Shown piece after piece: positions 15,903 to 25,270 of a DNA stretch of 45,677 nt; position 1 is the first letter of the stretch, and each line of letters begins with the position of its first letter. The stretch is from an uncultured SAR116 cluster alpha proteobacterium (GTDB lineage Bacteria; Pseudomonadota; Alphaproteobacteria; Puniceispirillales; Marisalimonadaceae), in assembly GCA_902619615.1 (NCBI GenBank), contig CACNFD010000013.1, forward strand, positions 1 to 45,677, given 5' to 3'. The notes below the pieces were generated by a model that had not been told where the DNA came from, did not search any database, and worked only from the letters and a program-made list of their open reading frames with translations. Made by a program: the position numbers and the translations under genes.

Positions 15903-18545
15903 ATGATGGATAAAAGGTTTGATTCTAATTACATAGAAAAAAAATGGTATAAAAGATGGTTGGAAAGTGGTGCTTTTGCTTCAAACAATCAATCACCAAA
16001 AGAACCATATGTTATAATGATGCCACCCCCAAACGTAACTGGTTCGTTACATATTGGTCATGCTTTAACATTCACTATTCAAGATATCTTAATAAGATTT
16101 CATAGAATGCAAGGACTAGATGTTCTCTGGCAACCAGGGACAGATCACGCTGGAATAGCTACTCAGATGGTTGTTGAAAGAGAATTAGCAAAATCTAATT
16201 TAACAAGACATGGCTTAGGTAGAGAAAAGTTTGTTGAAAAAGTTTGGGAGTGGAAAGAAAAGTCAGGTGGTGAAATTACAAATCAATTAAGAGCTTTAGG
16301 AGCGTCACCGGATTGGGAAAAAGAACGATTTACGATGGATGAGGGATTATCAAAAGCCGTAATTTCTGTATTTGTTAAATTATATAAAGAAGGATTGATT
16401 TATAGAGATAAGCGATTAGTTAATTGGGATCCAAAATTATTAACAGCTATTTCTGATTTAGAAGTTGAACAAAAAGAAGTTGAAGGAAAATTTTGGTATT
16501 TTAAATACCCAATTGAAAATAGTGACGAATTCTTAACAATAGCTACAACTAGGCCAGAAACCATGTTAGGAGATACAGCTGTAGCTATAAATCCCGATGA
16601 TAAAAGATATATCCATCTGAAAGGTAAATATATAATATTACCAATTATAAATCGACGTATTCCTATTATTTTTGACAATTATTCAGATCCAGAAAAAGGT
16701 TCTGGTGCTGTTAAAATAACTCCAGCTCATGATTTTAATGATTTCGAAGTTGGGAAAAGACATGGTTTAGATATGATTAATATCTTTGATGCTAATGCTT
16801 CGATAAATGAAAATGGTGGAGAAGATTTCAAAGGGTTAGACAGATTTGAAGCTAGAAAAAAAGTTTTAGAGATTTTAAAAGCTCAAAATTTGTATATTAA
16901 AGAAGAGAAAATTGTACATACGGTTCCTCATGGAGATAGATCTAACGTAGTTGTGGAACCATGGCTTATGGACCAATGGTATGTTGATGCATATAAATTA
17001 GCTCAACCAGCTATCAAAGCTGTTAAAAATAAAAAAACTAAGTTTGTTCCTGCAAATTGGGATAAAACATATTTTGAATGGATGAACAACATTCAACCAT
17101 GGTGTGTTTCTAGACAATTATGGTGGGGTCATAGAATACCTGCCTGGTTTGGACCTGATGATAAGATTTTTGTAGAACATAACCAGTTAGATGCTGAGAA
17201 AGCAGCAGAATTGCATTATGGAAAAAAAGTTAAACTAATACAAGATGAAGATGTATTGGACACATGGTTTTCATCCGCACTTTGGCCATTTTCAACCTTA
17301 GGATGGCCTGATAAGACAAAAGATCTAAAGAAATATTATCCAACTAATGTTTTAGTAACTGGTTTTGACATAATTTTCTTTTGGGTGGCTCGTATGATGA
17401 TGATGGGCATGCATTTTATGGATGACGAGGTTCCATTTAAAGAAGTTTATATACACGCTCTAGTAAGAGATGATAAGGGTCAAAAAATGTCAAAATCAAA
17501 GGGTAATGTTTTAGATCCTCTTGATTTATCTGTCAAATATGGTGCTGACTCATTAAGGTTCACTCTTACAGCAATGGCTGCTCAAGGAAGGGATATAAAA
17601 TTATCAGAAGAAAGAATTGCAGGATATAGAAATTTTAGTACAAAAATATGGAATGGATGTAAATTTCTTGAATTTAATGAATGCATTTCAGAACTAGACA
17701 CTGATCTCAATTTTATAAATCTACAAATCAACAAATGGATAATTGAAAGTTATAATCAACTTAATTCAAAAGTTAAAAAATCTATAGTTGAATACAAATT
17801 TAATGATGCTGCAGACGCCTTGTATCAATTTATTTGGAGAGATTATTGTGATTGGTATATAGAGTTTATTAAGCCTATTTTGAATAATGCTGAAGATATT
17901 GAGTCACAAAAAGAGACTAAAAGTGTTTCTATTAAGATTATGAAAAATGTTTTATTAATGTTACACCCAATAATGCCATATGTCACAGAAGAAATTTTTG
18001 AAAAATTGTTTAAATCTAATAAGTTAGCAATATCATCTTCATGGCCGAGCTTAATTGAAACTGAAACTTCATTAAAAAATGGAATTGGTCTTACAATTGA
18101 TATTGTGTCTGCGATAAGATCAATTAGAGTAGAAAAAAATATTCCAAATAAATCTAGACCTACAATTTTACTTAAAAATGTAAATCAAGAAAAAAAGATT
18201 ATTATTGAAGAGAATTACAATTTAATCCTTAATTTAGCAAAATTAAATAAGATAAAATTTTTATCTAAACAACATGAAGAAAATGAAAAATCTATTGTTA
18301 CAACTGTTGATGAGATAATTTTAATGATACCAACAGATGGACTAATTGATATAGAAGCAGAAAAAAATAGATTGAGTAAAGAGCTTGAAAATATAACCAA
18401 TGAAATTGAAATAATAGATAAAAGATTAAATAACCCTTCATTTATAGAAAAAGCACCATCAAAAGTTATAGAGGATGTGAAAACTAAAAAAACAATATTT
18501 AATCAAAGAAAATCAGAAATAAATAAGGCCTTATTAAATTTATAA
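15903..18545 (+). CDS. valS: Valyl-tRNA synthetase
   Basis: Class I aminoacyl-tRNA synthetase charging tRNA-Val, 880 residues, close to the usual 880-950. Visible are PPPNVTG and the HIGH signature at 50-53, the editing (CP1) domain with ATTRPETMLGDTAVAINP, WWGHRIPAW after it, and the second signature KMSKS at 528-532. An anticodon-binding domain and a C-terminal coiled coil (from about 815, AEKNRLSKELENITNEIEII) complete it. PPNVTGSLHIGHALT and GTDHAGIATQ mark it as ValRS rather than Ile or Leu. The start is one of two adjacent ATGs (15903 or 15906). It probably shares a transcript with tolC. Confidence 0.97.
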   Translation: MMDKRFDSNYIEKKWYKRWLESGAFASNNQSPKEPYVIMMPPPNVTGSLHIGHALTFTIQDILIRFHRMQGLDVLWQPGTDHAGIATQMVVERELAKSNLTRHGLGREKFVEKVWEWKEKSGGEITNQLRALGASPDWEKERFTMDEGLSKAVISVFVKLYKEGLIYRDKRLVNWDPKLLTAISDLEVEQKEVEGKFWYFKYPIENSDEFLTIATTRPETMLGDTAVAINPDDKRYIHLKGKYIILPIINRRIPIIFDNYSDPEKGSGAVKITPAHDFNDFEVGKRHGLDMINIFDANASINENGGEDFKGLDRFEARKKVLEILKAQNLYIKEEKIVHTVPHGDRSNVVVEPWLMDQWYVDAYKLAQPAIKAVKNKKTKFVPANWDKTYFEWMNNIQPWCVSRQLWWGHRIPAWFGPDDKIFVEHNQLDAEKAAELHYGKKVKLIQDEDVLDTWFSSALWPFSTLGWPDKTKDLKKYYPTNVLVTGFDIIFFWVARMMMMGMHFMDDEVPFKEVYIHALVRDDKGQKMSKSKGNVLDPLDLSVKYGADSLRFTLTAMAAQGRDIKLSEERIAGYRNFSTKIWNGCKFLEFNECISELDTDLNFINLQINKWIIESYNQLNSKVKKSIVEYKFNDAADALYQFIWRDYCDWYIEFIKPILNNAEDIESQKETKSVSIKIMKNVLLMLHPIMPYVTEEIFEKLFKSNKLAISSSWPSLIETETSLKNGIGLTIDIVSAIRSIRVEKNIPNKSRPTILLKNVNQEKKIIIEENYNLILNLAKLNKIKFLSKQHEENEKSIVTTVDEIILMIPTDGLIDIEAEKNRLSKELENITNEIEIIDKRLNNPSFIEKAPSKVIEDVKTKKTIFNQRKSEINKALLNL

Positions 18546-18570
18546 TATTAAATGAAAATCGGAGAAAAAT

Positions 18571-20421
18571 ATGAAGAATTCAAAAACAGTTTTAATTGAC
18601 AAAAATCCTGGAAGAAATTCTCAAACTTTTGGTATTGCAAGAATCTTAAATACTGACCTTGATTTAATACATGAACCTTCAATTGGGGTGGTTGGTAATA
18701 AAGGGGACTCTCAATGTTATCTTGGTGTTGAACAAAAAGTTAAAACTATACATGAAAAATTAAGGCTAAGGATAGGCCAAAAACCAAATGATATTAGAAT
18801 GAGATTAGTACAACCTGAATACACCGTAGCGACATCTGATGGTATAAGAAACGGTACTAAAGAGATGCGTTATTCTTTAATTGGAAGAGAAGTAACTAAT
18901 GATACATTATGCGAACATTTAAGCGCTTCGGGTTTAGAAGGTACAATTGCTGTTGTTGCATGTGACAAACCACCTGTTGGAACATTGTCTGCTATTTTAG
19001 AGCACAATAGACCTGCTATTATAATGTCTGACGGTCCAATAAGACCTGGAATTGATTCAGTTACTAATGAACCATTGGACATTATTTCAAGTTATCAAAT
19101 TGCAGGTAGTGAAGATGAAGAACTGAAAAGAAGAATTGCATGCGAAGCTTGTCCTGGTTATGGAAGTTGTGGTGGGATGTTTACTTATAATACTATGCAG
19201 ACGTTTATCGGTGTTGTAGGCATGCAACCTTTACATATGGTTTCACCACCTTCAGACGATGAAAGAAGGTTAGATATATTTCCTGACCAACTCATTACTT
19301 ATTTAGATAATATGGTTAAAAAAGATATTAAGCCAAGGGATATTGTTACGAGAGACTCTATAAGGAATGCTTTAATAGTAGCTATGTCTATAGGAGGATC
19401 AACTAACGTCATGCTTCATGCACCAGAGTTAGCTAGAGCTGCAGGATATAAAAGTTTTATTGAAGATATTATGTCTCCAGATGAATTTAACTATTTATCC
19501 GAAAAGGTAGTTCCTGTTTTAGTTGATGCAAGACCATTTGGAAAATACTCAATGGTTGATATTGATAATCAAGGTGGTGTTCAGGTTTTTATTAAGGATT
19601 TATTAGACTCAGGCTTATTGAATGGCAATACTTTAACGTGTACAGGTGAAACTTTAGCTGAACAAGTTGATCGATTGGCTCCTAAGGAACCTGACGGAAG
19701 AGTAATATATTCTGTAAAAAAACCATATAAAGAAACTGGTGGACTTAGACTTTTAGGAGGAAATTTATCTCCTGAATTCAGTTCTATCTTAAAACTAGCT
19801 GGTGTTGAAGGTGGTTTAGAAAATAATGTTTTTATTGGGAAAGCTAGAATATTTGATGGAGAACAAAAACTTCTTTGGACCCTAGAAAATGAACCAGACA
19901 ACTTTAACAATAATGATATGGTTGTAGTTAGGTATGAAGGACCTGTAGGTGGGCCTGGTATGCCAGAAATGCTAGATTCCACCTCAAGAATTACCACTTT
20001 GTGCAGAGAAAGAAATATAATTGTAGGATTAATGACTGATGGACGTTTCTCTGGTGGCTCTGTTGGTCTTGTCATTGGTCATGTTGGTCCGGAGGCGGCT
20101 ATTGGTGGACCTATTGCCCTAATAGAGGATGGAGATGAAATTATAGTTGATTTAAATAAAAATGAGATTAATTGTTCCCAATTGAATAATACTAATATTT
20201 TCAAGTTTAGAAAAAGCAATTGGGAAGAAATTTTCAAAACTAATGATGGCATACATCCAGCAGTTGGAGATGCAGATACGAGATTGCTTAATAGAATGAG
20301 AAACTCTGCTGTTTCAGCAACTTATGGAGCTGGAATGCACCCTAATCGAGAACTCTGGGTTCCTAATCCTAGAGTGGTAGAAGATTCAGGGTTTATACCT
20401 AAAAATATACATAAATCATAA
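18571..20421 (+). CDS. IlvD/Edd-family dehydratase (dihydroxy-acid dehydratase-like)
   Basis: Fe-S dehydratase of the IlvD/Edd superfamily, 616 residues. The three cysteines that hold the [2Fe-2S] cluster are in place: C49, C131 in CDK and C200 in GSCGGMFT. K133 is the magnesium-site lysine. The catalytic serine block is present as TDGRFSGGSVGLVIGHVGPEA. Two extra cysteines, C191 and C194, sit just before C200. The CDK motif continues PPVGT, where most dihydroxy-acid dehydratases read NMPG, and the N-terminus differs from canonical IlvD. So it may be true dihydroxy-acid dehydratase for branched-chain amino acids or a sugar-acid (arabonate, xylonate, gluconate) dehydratase, and I leave the symbol blank. 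A strong GGAG site at 18561-18564 precedes the ATG. No branched-chain or sugar gene is adjacent. Confidence 0.85.
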   Translation: MKNSKTVLIDKNPGRNSQTFGIARILNTDLDLIHEPSIGVVGNKGDSQCYLGVEQKVKTIHEKLRLRIGQKPNDIRMRLVQPEYTVATSDGIRNGTKEMRYSLIGREVTNDTLCEHLSASGLEGTIAVVACDKPPVGTLSAILEHNRPAIIMSDGPIRPGIDSVTNEPLDIISSYQIAGSEDEELKRRIACEACPGYGSCGGMFTYNTMQTFIGVVGMQPLHMVSPPSDDERRLDIFPDQLITYLDNMVKKDIKPRDIVTRDSIRNALIVAMSIGGSTNVMLHAPELARAAGYKSFIEDIMSPDEFNYLSEKVVPVLVDARPFGKYSMVDIDNQGGVQVFIKDLLDSGLLNGNTLTCTGETLAEQVDRLAPKEPDGRVIYSVKKPYKETGGLRLLGGNLSPEFSSILKLAGVEGGLENNVFIGKARIFDGEQKLLWTLENEPDNFNNNDMVVVRYEGPVGGPGMPEMLDSTSRITTLCRERNIIVGLMTDGRFSGGSVGLVIGHVGPEAAIGGPIALIEDGDEIIVDLNKNEINCSQLNNTNIFKFRKSNWEEIFKTNDGIHPAVGDADTRLLNRMRNSAVSATYGAGMHPNRELWVPNPRVVEDSGFIPKNIHKS

Positions 20422-20424
20422 AGT

Positions 20425-21213
20425 TTATTTTTCTAAATGAATCCAAATAGGTGTATGATCACTGGGTTTTTCTTCACCTCTTAGTGTTTTATCTATACCT
20501 ACATCAATTAGATTATCAACTATCTCTGGGGAGATTAAAAAAAGATCTATTCTTATTCCATTGTCTTTTTGCCAAGCTCCACCCTGATAGTCCCAAAAAG
20601 TATACTCTTTAGCTGTTGGATATTTTATGCGGTAAGCATCAACTAGACCAATATTTATTAACTCTCTTAAATGCCTTCTAGTTGTTTCCAGATATAATGC
20701 ATCATTTTGCCATTTAGATACATCATAACAATCAATACTTTCCTGAATTACATTAAAATCGCCTCCTAAAATCAGAGGTTCATTTGTGTCATAAATATCT
20801 TTAGTGTATTTTGTTAGACGTTTCATCCAACTAATTTTATAGTCATATTTAGGACCAGGAGTAGGATTACCATTAGGTAAATATAAGCAAATGATATTTA
20901 CATCATTAATTTTTACGTGTAAGAACCTTGCTTGATTATCTTCATCAATAGTCTCATTGTAAAAAGGTAATGATCTGGTAATTTCATTTATTTCAAATTT
21001 AGATGCAATTGCGACACCGTTATATGATTTTTGTCCATTGAATATTAGATTATACCGTTTTTGTTTAAAGTTTAATGAAGGAAAATTATCGTCCATTGTC
21101 TTGGTTTCCTGCATTAAAATGACATCAATATTATTTTTATCTAGCCAACTTAATACATTTGGCAGTCTCATTTTTATAGAATTTACATTAAAACTAGCTA
21201 TTTTAAAGGACAT
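20425..21213 (-). CDS. xthA: Exodeoxyribonuclease III (AP endonuclease)
   Basis: Mg-dependent DNA repair nuclease that cuts at abasic sites and trims 3' ends, 262 residues, full length. Catalytic positions visible are N11 in FNVNSIK, E36 in MQETK, D152 and N154 in GGDFNV, D223 in IRIDLFL, and the D252-H253 pair in SDHTPIW. FWDYQGGAWQKDNG is a family block. It lies 15 bases downstream of erpA on the same strand and converges on the dehydratase gene with a 3-base gap. Confidence 0.95.
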   Translation of the reverse strand: MSFKIASFNVNSIKMRLPNVLSWLDKNNIDVILMQETKTMDDNFPSLNFKQKRYNLIFNGQKSYNGVAIASKFEINEITRSLPFYNETIDEDNQARFLHVKINDVNIICLYLPNGNPTPGPKYDYKISWMKRLTKYTKDIYDTNEPLILGGDFNVIQESIDCYDVSKWQNDALYLETTRRHLRELINIGLVDAYRIKYPTAKEYTFWDYQGGAWQKDNGIRIDLFLISPEIVDNLIDVGIDKTLRGEEKPSDHTPIWIHLEK

Positions 21214-21228
21214 TTGATTAAATTTATT

Positions 21229-21573
21229 TTAGATAGAGAAACTTGTTCCACAGCCACAATTTGCTGTAGCATTAGGATTTTCAATTTTAAAATATGATCC
21301 TGCAAGTTCTGAAACATATTCTAAAGTGCTTCCACGAAGAAAATCAATAGACACTTTATCAATTAAATAATCAATTCCTTCTTCTTTGAAGATCATATCA
21401 TCATCTTTAGGTTTCTTATCAAATGAAAAATCATACTGAAAGCCAGAACATCCACCTCCTAGAACTGATATTCTAAAATATGAACCTTCTTCGTCTTTAA
21501 GTAAAATTTTTACTCTTTCTAAGGCTTCTTTTGATAGACTAAAGTCTTGATTAAAATCCTTACTTTCATTCAT
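21229..21573 (-). CDS. erpA: A-type iron-sulfur carrier ErpA/IscA
   Basis: Fe-S cluster carrier of the HesB/IscA family, 114 residues. The three cluster cysteines are C42 in GGGCSGFQY and C106/C108 in the C-terminal NCGCGTSF. The acidic residues in DEEGSYFR and FDKKPKDDD and the position beside xthA and dgt fit ErpA, which passes clusters to essential Fe-S enzymes. The [2Fe-2S] dehydratase encoded nearby is a possible client, but that is inference. It is divergent from dgt across 74 bases. Confidence 0.9.
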   Translation of the reverse strand: MNESKDFNQDFSLSKEALERVKILLKDEEGSYFRISVLGGGCSGFQYDFSFDKKPKDDDMIFKEEGIDYLIDKVSIDFLRGSTLEYVSELAGSYFKIENPNATANCGCGTSFSI

Positions 21574-21647
21574 TTAAAAAAAAACCTCATTTAATTTTAA
21601 ATTTATTTAAATTGTTTCATTGCAAAATAACATATTTTTATACATAA

Positions 21648-22850
21648 ATGAATAATTTATTGGAAAATTTTATGTTTGTTAATAATGACAACCGTTATTT
21701 ATGTCCATTTGCATGTCATAGTTCTGAAAGTAGGGGCAGAGTATATAAAGATGATACACTTATTCTTGGTAGATCTGAATATCAAAGAGATAGGGATAGA
21801 ATTATTCACTCTGAAGCTTTTAGAAGATTAAAAGACAAAACTCAGGTTTTTATTTTCCATAAAGGAGATCATTATAGAACTCGACTGACTCATACTCTTG
21901 AAGTGTCACAGATTGCAAGATCAATTGCTAAGGCTCTAAATATTAATGAGGATTTAACTGAGACCATAGCCCTTGCACATGATCTGGGACATCCACCTCT
22001 AGGTCATAAGGGAGAAGATATTCTCCAAAAAATAATGTCTGATGTAGGTGGTTTCAATCATAATGAACAATCATTAAGAGTTGTGACAATTTTAGAAAAA
22101 AAATATCCAAATTTTGATGGTTTGAACCTTACTCATGAAACTTTAGAGGGATTAATTAAACATAATGGACCTTTTTTAGATTTGGATAAAATACCACAAA
22201 CTATCAAAGATATTTGTCTTATCTTAGATATTGATTTCAGTACACACAGCTCATTAGAAGGTCAAGTGGCAAATATTTCTGATGATATAGCTTATTTAAC
22301 GCATGATTTTGACGATGGTCTTCGTGAAAAATTATTTTCTTTAAATGATCTTCGTAAAATAGATATTATTAATTATATTTTAAAAAATATCGAAAATAAT
22401 TTTATCAAGATAAAGGATGATATATTAATTCATCAATTAGTAAGGCATCTAATTGGTTATTTTATAAACGATGTTGTATCAAATTCACTAGCAATTATAA
22501 AAAAAAATAATTTTAAAAATGTAAATGAAATAAAAGGTTATGGAAAAAAAACTATAAAACTTTCTAACAATGCTTCATCGTCAATGGAAGAAATAAGAAA
22601 ATTTTTATTTAACAAAATGTATCGAAATGAGTCAGTTGTAAAAAAATTGGATAAAAATGCACTTATGATAGAAAAATTATTTTTATTATTTATAAAGGAT
22701 ATTCATAAACTTCCAGAACAATGGAAATATTTTAATGGACAAATTTTATCAGAAATCTCACAAAAAGAAAAATTTAGAGTCATAGCTGATTATATAGCTG
22801 GTATGACTGACAATTATTTGAAAAGAGAATATGATAAATTTTACACATAG
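21648..22850 (+). CDS. dgt: dGTPase-like HD-domain triphosphohydrolase
   Basis: Deoxynucleotide triphosphate triphosphohydrolase-like protein, 400 residues, the alphaproteobacterial length. It trims dNTP pools, splitting dGTP to deoxyguanosine and triphosphate. The HD metal site is intact: H82 in RLTHTLE, H111-D112 in AHDLGHPP, with H115 and H120 close by, and a later aspartate in NISDDIAYLTHDFDDG. ESRGRVYKD and YQRDRDRIIHSEAFRRLKDK are the usual N-terminal blocks. ATG at 21648 is used; an in-frame ATG at 21672 is an alternative. It is followed by argS after 15 bases, as in many alphaproteobacteria. Confidence 0.93.
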   Translation: MNNLLENFMFVNNDNRYLCPFACHSSESRGRVYKDDTLILGRSEYQRDRDRIIHSEAFRRLKDKTQVFIFHKGDHYRTRLTHTLEVSQIARSIAKALNINEDLTETIALAHDLGHPPLGHKGEDILQKIMSDVGGFNHNEQSLRVVTILEKKYPNFDGLNLTHETLEGLIKHNGPFLDLDKIPQTIKDICLILDIDFSTHSSLEGQVANISDDIAYLTHDFDDGLREKLFSLNDLRKIDIINYILKNIENNFIKIKDDILIHQLVRHLIGYFINDVVSNSLAIIKKNNFKNVNEIKGYGKKTIKLSNNASSSMEEIRKFLFNKMYRNESVVKKLDKNALMIEKLFLLFIKDIHKLPEQWKYFNGQILSEISQKEKFRVIADYIAGMTDNYLKREYDKFYT

Positions 22851-22865
22851 AAAGATTTTGAGTTA

Positions 22866-24599
22866 ATGAATATTTACAAATTTTACTTTAACCATTTGAT
22901 TGAAGCGGTTGAGAAGTTTAAATCAGATTTTAAATATTCTTTCATAGTTGAAGATATTCTTAAAAAATTAACTCTAGAACCTCCTAAAAATTCAATTAAT
23001 GGAGATATGTCTACAAATTTAGCAATGATTTTAAGTAAAGATTTAAAACTAAGCTCTAAAATAATAGCGGAAAATTTTATTGTCTATATTTCAAATTTTC
23101 CAGGTGTTGACAATGTTAATGTAGCTGGGCCAGGGTTTATTAATATTACATTTAAACAAAACGTATGGTCAGATTTCTTGAGCAATATGCTTCAGAACTC
23201 AGGGAATTGGGATAAATTAGAAATAGGAAAAGGAAAAAACGTAAACATTGAATATATTTCTGCTAATCCTACTGGACCTCTTCATGCTGGTCATGCAAGA
23301 GGTGCTGTGTTTGGAGACGCCCTTGCGTCCCTTTTGACTGAGGTTGGCTACACAGTTACTAGAGAGTACTATATCAATGATGCAGGAAATCAGATTGAAA
23401 AATTAATAGACTCTTCATTGTTAAGGTATAATGAACTAGTAACAAATAAGTCAATTGATATCCCAGAGGGTCTTTATCCTGGAGAATACCTAAAAGAAGT
23501 AGGTAAAAATCTTGTTGAAAAGTATGGATATAAATTAGAAACGGACCCTAAAGAAAAAGTTTTTGAAAAGGTTAGATCTGTTTCTTTAGAAGTTATAATG
23601 GGAATGATTAAAAATGATCTTCTTAAATTAGGAATAGAAATGGATGTTTTTACTAGTGAAAAAGAAATTATTTCGGGACATTTATTAGATGAAATTTTTA
23701 AAATTCTTGAAAGTAAAAATCTTATTTTTTATGGCGATTTAGATCCACCTAAGGGTGCTGACCCCAAAAATTGGGAAAAAAGAGAACAATTATTATTTAA
23801 GTCATCTGTGTATGGGGATGACTCTGATAGAGCTCTTAAAAAATCAGACGGTACGTGGACTTATTTTGCAACAGACATGGCTTATCATTTAGATAAAATG
23901 AATAGAACCAAAGGTGATTTGATCAATGTTTTAGGGGCAGATCATATAGGTTACATTTCTAGAATTAATGCAGCTGTAAAAGCTTTGTCAAATGATACCA
24001 TTTCAATTGATACAAAAGTTTGTGCTTTAGTAAATCTTTTGGAGGACGGAAAACCAATTAAAATGAGTAAGAGAGCAGGTAATTTCGTAACTCTATCTGA
24101 TATTATAAATGCTGTAGGTAAAGATGTTGTAAGGTTTATTATGCTGACTAGAAGAAACGACCAATCTTTAGATTTTGATTTTAAAAAAGTAATGGAAAAA
24201 TCAAAAGAAAATCCAGTGTTTTATGTCCAGTATGCGCACGCACGTTGTAACTCTATTTTTAGATCTTCAAAAGTTAAAGAGGAAGAACTAATTTTAAAAA
24301 ATCCAAAACGCTTAAAAGATGTTCACGAAATTGAACTTATAAAATTCATAGCTTTATGGCCTAGAACTCTAGAACTTGCTGCTAAAAACCATGAACCTCA
24401 CAGAATCTGTTACTACTTAATTGAATTATCAAGCATTTTCCATAGTCTATGGAATAAAGGAAAAGATAATAAGATAAAATTTATTGTTGAAGATGATTTG
24501 GAATTAACAAATGCAAGATTATCATTAGTAAAAGCTGTTGCTTTAACAATCAGAAAAGGGTTAAGTATTCTTAAAATTGAACCAATTTTTGAGATGTAG
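22866..24599 (+). CDS. argS: Arginyl-tRNA synthetase
   Basis: Class I synthetase for tRNA-Arg, 577 residues. It starts with the ArgRS-specific N-terminal domain (about 1-90, ending VAGPGFINI), then the catalytic domain with the HIGH-equivalent HAGH at 140-143 in NPTGPLHAGHARGA. YINDAGNQ and the DLNVLGADH-type segment (LINVLGADHIGY) follow, then KMSKR at 399-403, and an all-helical anticodon domain (DALR). The order dgt-argS-SPOR gene-scpA matches alphaproteobacteria. Confidence 0.97.
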   Translation: MNIYKFYFNHLIEAVEKFKSDFKYSFIVEDILKKLTLEPPKNSINGDMSTNLAMILSKDLKLSSKIIAENFIVYISNFPGVDNVNVAGPGFINITFKQNVWSDFLSNMLQNSGNWDKLEIGKGKNVNIEYISANPTGPLHAGHARGAVFGDALASLLTEVGYTVTREYYINDAGNQIEKLIDSSLLRYNELVTNKSIDIPEGLYPGEYLKEVGKNLVEKYGYKLETDPKEKVFEKVRSVSLEVIMGMIKNDLLKLGIEMDVFTSEKEIISGHLLDEIFKILESKNLIFYGDLDPPKGADPKNWEKREQLLFKSSVYGDDSDRALKKSDGTWTYFATDMAYHLDKMNRTKGDLINVLGADHIGYISRINAAVKALSNDTISIDTKVCALVNLLEDGKPIKMSKRAGNFVTLSDIINAVGKDVVRFIMLTRRNDQSLDFDFKKVMEKSKENPVFYVQYAHARCNSIFRSSKVKEEELILKNPKRLKDVHEIELIKFIALWPRTLELAAKNHEPHRICYYLIELSSIFHSLWNKGKDNKIKFIVEDDLELTNARLSLVKAVALTIRKGLSILKIEPIFEM

Positions 24600-24603
24600 A
24601 TTA

Positions 24604-25269
24604 ATGAACATTTACTTGAAGATATTTTCTTTATTTTTTTTAAGTGTTGGAATTTTTTTTTCAATCAGTCTCTTTGCTTTAAAAATATTTTTTCAAGAAA
24701 CTGATAATGATAAATTAATAGTTTTAGGGCCAGAAAATGAAAACATTATAATTAAACCCAAAGATCCAGGCGGTAAGAAAATTTCAAATCTAGATATTGA
24801 AATTTTAAATAATAAAGATGCATTAATTAAAAATGAAAAAATTAGACCCAAGCCAACAAAACCTGAACTTTTACCATTAGAAGTTGCACCAATTGAAAAA
24901 AAAATACTGAAAAGTGTTGATAAAAATTCATTAAAAGATACAAAAATTTCTAATGGAAAAATTTCAAAATCTAAACAGATTAAAAAAAATATACAAAAAT
25001 CAAACCAAAGTGTCCTTTTGTATAGAGTGCAATTTGGATCATTTAGAGATTTAAATAAAGCCAAATTGGCAAAGAAGAACATTGAAGAAAAATATGCAAA
25101 TTTATTATTAGAAACAAATATGGAAATTTTTTCTTATACCAATAATGAAAATTTATTATTTCACAGAGTATGGACAACTTCGATGAATAAAGATAATGGT
25201 TTAAAACTATGTCAAAAATTTAAAAAAGAAAATATAGTCTGTATTCTTCAAGTTAACAAAAAAAAATAA
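24604..25269 (+). CDS. SPOR-domain inner-membrane protein
   Basis: Bitopic cell-envelope protein of 221 residues. A short cytosolic N-terminus and one membrane helix (about 5-29) are followed by a lysine-rich, low-complexity periplasmic linker (about 30-135) and a C-terminal SPOR domain (about 138-218, starting LLYRVQFGSFRDLNKAKLAK). SPOR domains bind denuded glycan strands at division septa, so a role in cell division is likely. The ATG at 24604, four bases after the argS stop, gives a normal start, and a longer TTG start inside argS is rejected. scpA follows after one base; the nagZ gene usual at this point is absent. Confidence 0.85.
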   Translation: MNIYLKIFSLFFLSVGIFFSISLFALKIFFQETDNDKLIVLGPENENIIIKPKDPGGKKISNLDIEILNNKDALIKNEKIRPKPTKPELLPLEVAPIEKKILKSVDKNSLKDTKISNGKISKSKQIKKNIQKSNQSVLLYRVQFGSFRDLNKAKLAKKNIEEKYANLLLETNMEIFSYTNNENLLFHRVWTTSMNKDNGLKLCQKFKKENIVCILQVNKKK

Positions 25270-25270
25270 A

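Noticed and set aside
19581-20075. Long minus-strand open frame of 164 codons inside the dehydratase gene
   Set aside because: It is a mirror of the conserved IlvD/Edd coding frame, proline- and serine-rich, with no recognisable domain.
24577-24603. Upstream TTG extension of the SPOR protein into argS
   Set aside because: It would overlap argS by 23 bases and put charged residues before the membrane helix; the ATG at 24604 is better.
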